Source of the DNA: Bacillota bacterium
Lineage (GTDB): Bacteria; Bacillota; Clostridia; Lachnospirales; Lachnospiraceae
NCBI GenBank assembly: GCA_023386315.1
Contig: JAEWJZ010000016.1
Span: 1-64,000, forward strand
Length of the DNA stretch: 64,000 bases
Direction: 5' to 3'
The number at the start of each line of letters is the position of its first letter. Position 1 is the stretch's first letter. Under the pieces are notes generated by a model. It had not been told where the DNA came from. It ran no database searches and saw only the letters and a program-made list of their open reading frames with translations. Positions 63,284-64,000 of this stretch are shown here, in pieces. A program made the translations under genes and the position numbers.

Positions 63284-63322
63284 GCCGGAGGGGTTGCAGG
63301 CCTTGCCTGTTATTCCTCTGGC
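63284..63322 (+). other. Intercistronic two-tier hairpin between oppA and oppB
   Basis: An outer 8-bp stem (63284-63291 with 63315-63322) encloses an inner 6-bp stem (63296-63301 with 63305-63310). No T-run follows. Such structures after the binding-protein gene often stabilise its message and let it be made in excess over the permeases. Confidence 0.5.
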
Positions 63323-63347
63323 TGCTTAAATTGGGAGGGTAACGTTT

Positions 63348-64000
63348 GTGAAACGATATATTGTAAAGAGAATCTGCATTTCAGCGGCAACTTTGCTGGC
63401 GATCCTGCTTATTTTGTTCCTTATGCTGGAGCTGATGCCGGGTTCCCCGTTCAATGATGAAAAACTGACCCAGTCTCAGGTGGCGCTGCTGAATGCCAAA
63501 TACGGCCTGGATAAACCGGTATTCATACGGTTCCTTAACTATGTAAAAAATATGCTTTCCGGTGACTTTGGAGTATCCTATACCATTTCAAAGAATACAT
63601 CAATTACCACACTTTTAGCATCCAGACTTCCCATTTCAATCAGAATCGGAGGGCAGGCAGTTTTACTTGGAACTGTGGTGGGACTGGTATTGGGACTCAT
63701 AGCAGCTTTGAAGCATAATACTATTTTTGATACCATGACAACGGTTATATCGGTTCTTGGTGTCAGTCTTCCTTCTTATGTGTTTGCACTGGGGCTGTCT
63801 TATACTCTTGGTTATCATTTTAAATGGTTTCCTCTATTGTATCAGCAGCAGGAAGCGGTGAAATCCTCCGTTCTTCCCACTATTTCCTTAGCCATGTTTA
63901 CTGTGGCAACAGTGGCCAGGTTTACCAGAACGGAAATGCTGGAGGTCCTGGGATCCGATTATATGCTGCTTGCAGAGAGCAAAGGACTTCCCGGCTGGCG
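63348..64000 (+). CDS. oppB: Oligopeptide ABC transporter permease (OppB/DppB type), partial at window end
   Basis: A GTG-started frame (63348) after GGGAGG runs to the window edge, 217 codons so far. It begins VKRYIVKRICISAATLLAIL and has the family features LMPGSPF near residue 30, YGLDKPVFIRFLNYVKNMLSGDFGVS near 50, and ARFTRTEMLEVLGSDYM before the cut. It is truncated only by the window, not broken. It forms the channel with a second permease that should follow. Confidence 0.9.
   Translation, partial: MKRYIVKRICISAATLLAILLILFLMLELMPGSPFNDEKLTQSQVALLNAKYGLDKPVFIRFLNYVKNMLSGDFGVSYTISKNTSITTLLASRLPISIRIGGQAVLLGTVVGLVLGLIAALKHNTIFDTMTTVISVLGVSLPSYVFALGLSYTLGYHFKWFPLLYQQQEAVKSSVLPTISLAMFTVATVARFTRTEMLEVLGSDYMLLAESKGLPGW

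Noticed and set aside
1..64000. tRNA, rRNA, CRISPR array, prophage or insertion sequence
   Set aside because: No cloverleaf-like sequences, regularly spaced repeats, transposase or integrase genes, or terminal inverted repeats were seen.

Overview
The window is low-to-mid GC Firmicute DNA and most resembles a spore-forming member of the Lachnospiraceae (the Clostridium/Lacrimispora type of genome). The evidence is the strong AGGAGG ribosome-binding sites, a FabK-type fatty-acid operon, spore genes (spmA, yyaC), YesM/YesN-type two-component regulators, many sugar ABC transporters and a split transketolase. This taxonomic call is an inference from gene content. I saw no rRNA, tRNA, insertion sequence, prophage or CRISPR array.

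Layout. (1) 1-8000, minus strand: a YesN-like response regulator, a YesM-like histidine kinase without an extracellular sensor, and a catalytically degenerate ABC-ATPase homologue, followed by a ribose-type ABC importer (binding protein, ATPase, permease) with its own promoter. (2) 8320-15410, plus strand: a membrane-anchored AraC regulator, an LplB/LplC/LipO-type oligosaccharide importer and an alpha/beta-hydrolase esterase. (3) 15530-19070: a housekeeping block, holB-ricT-trmN6-rsmI. (4) 19213-29560: a complete type II fatty-acid synthesis operon, fabH-acpP-fabK-fabD-fabG-fabF-accB-fabZ-accC-accDA plus a FabK-like flavoprotein. It carries FabT-like palindromes at its promoter and before acpP. 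(5) spmA, then on the minus strand a secreted family-9 pectate lyase. (6) 31660-38580: a GntR regulator, a three-gene CUT1 sugar importer, a split transketolase, a cupin and a transaldolase.

(7) 39012-44958: a divergent LysR regulator and a UbiD-type decarboxylase cluster (ubiD, small zinc-ribbon subunit, SLC13-like transporter, ubiX, lpdD-like). It ends in an isopentenyl-diphosphate isomerase gene that could feed dimethylallyl units to UbiX for prenylated-FMN synthesis. (8) 45026-63257: mostly core genes (chemotaxis receptor, MTA/SAH nucleosidase, pgi, transketolase, glucokinase, CBS-pyrophosphatase, flavin reductase, shikimate kinase) mixed with poorly known membrane or envelope proteins. 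One of these is a LysM protein whose cytosolic half looks like a JAMM/MPN domain that has lost its metal ligands. The window ends inside an oligopeptide permease gene.

The most interesting observations are the kinase plus pseudo-ATPase signalling unit beside a sugar importer, the UbiD/UbiX cluster with its own isomerase, the pseudo-JAMM LysM protein, the kinase-less transketolase/transaldolase sugar cassette, and the FabT-like control sites without a neighbouring fabT gene.
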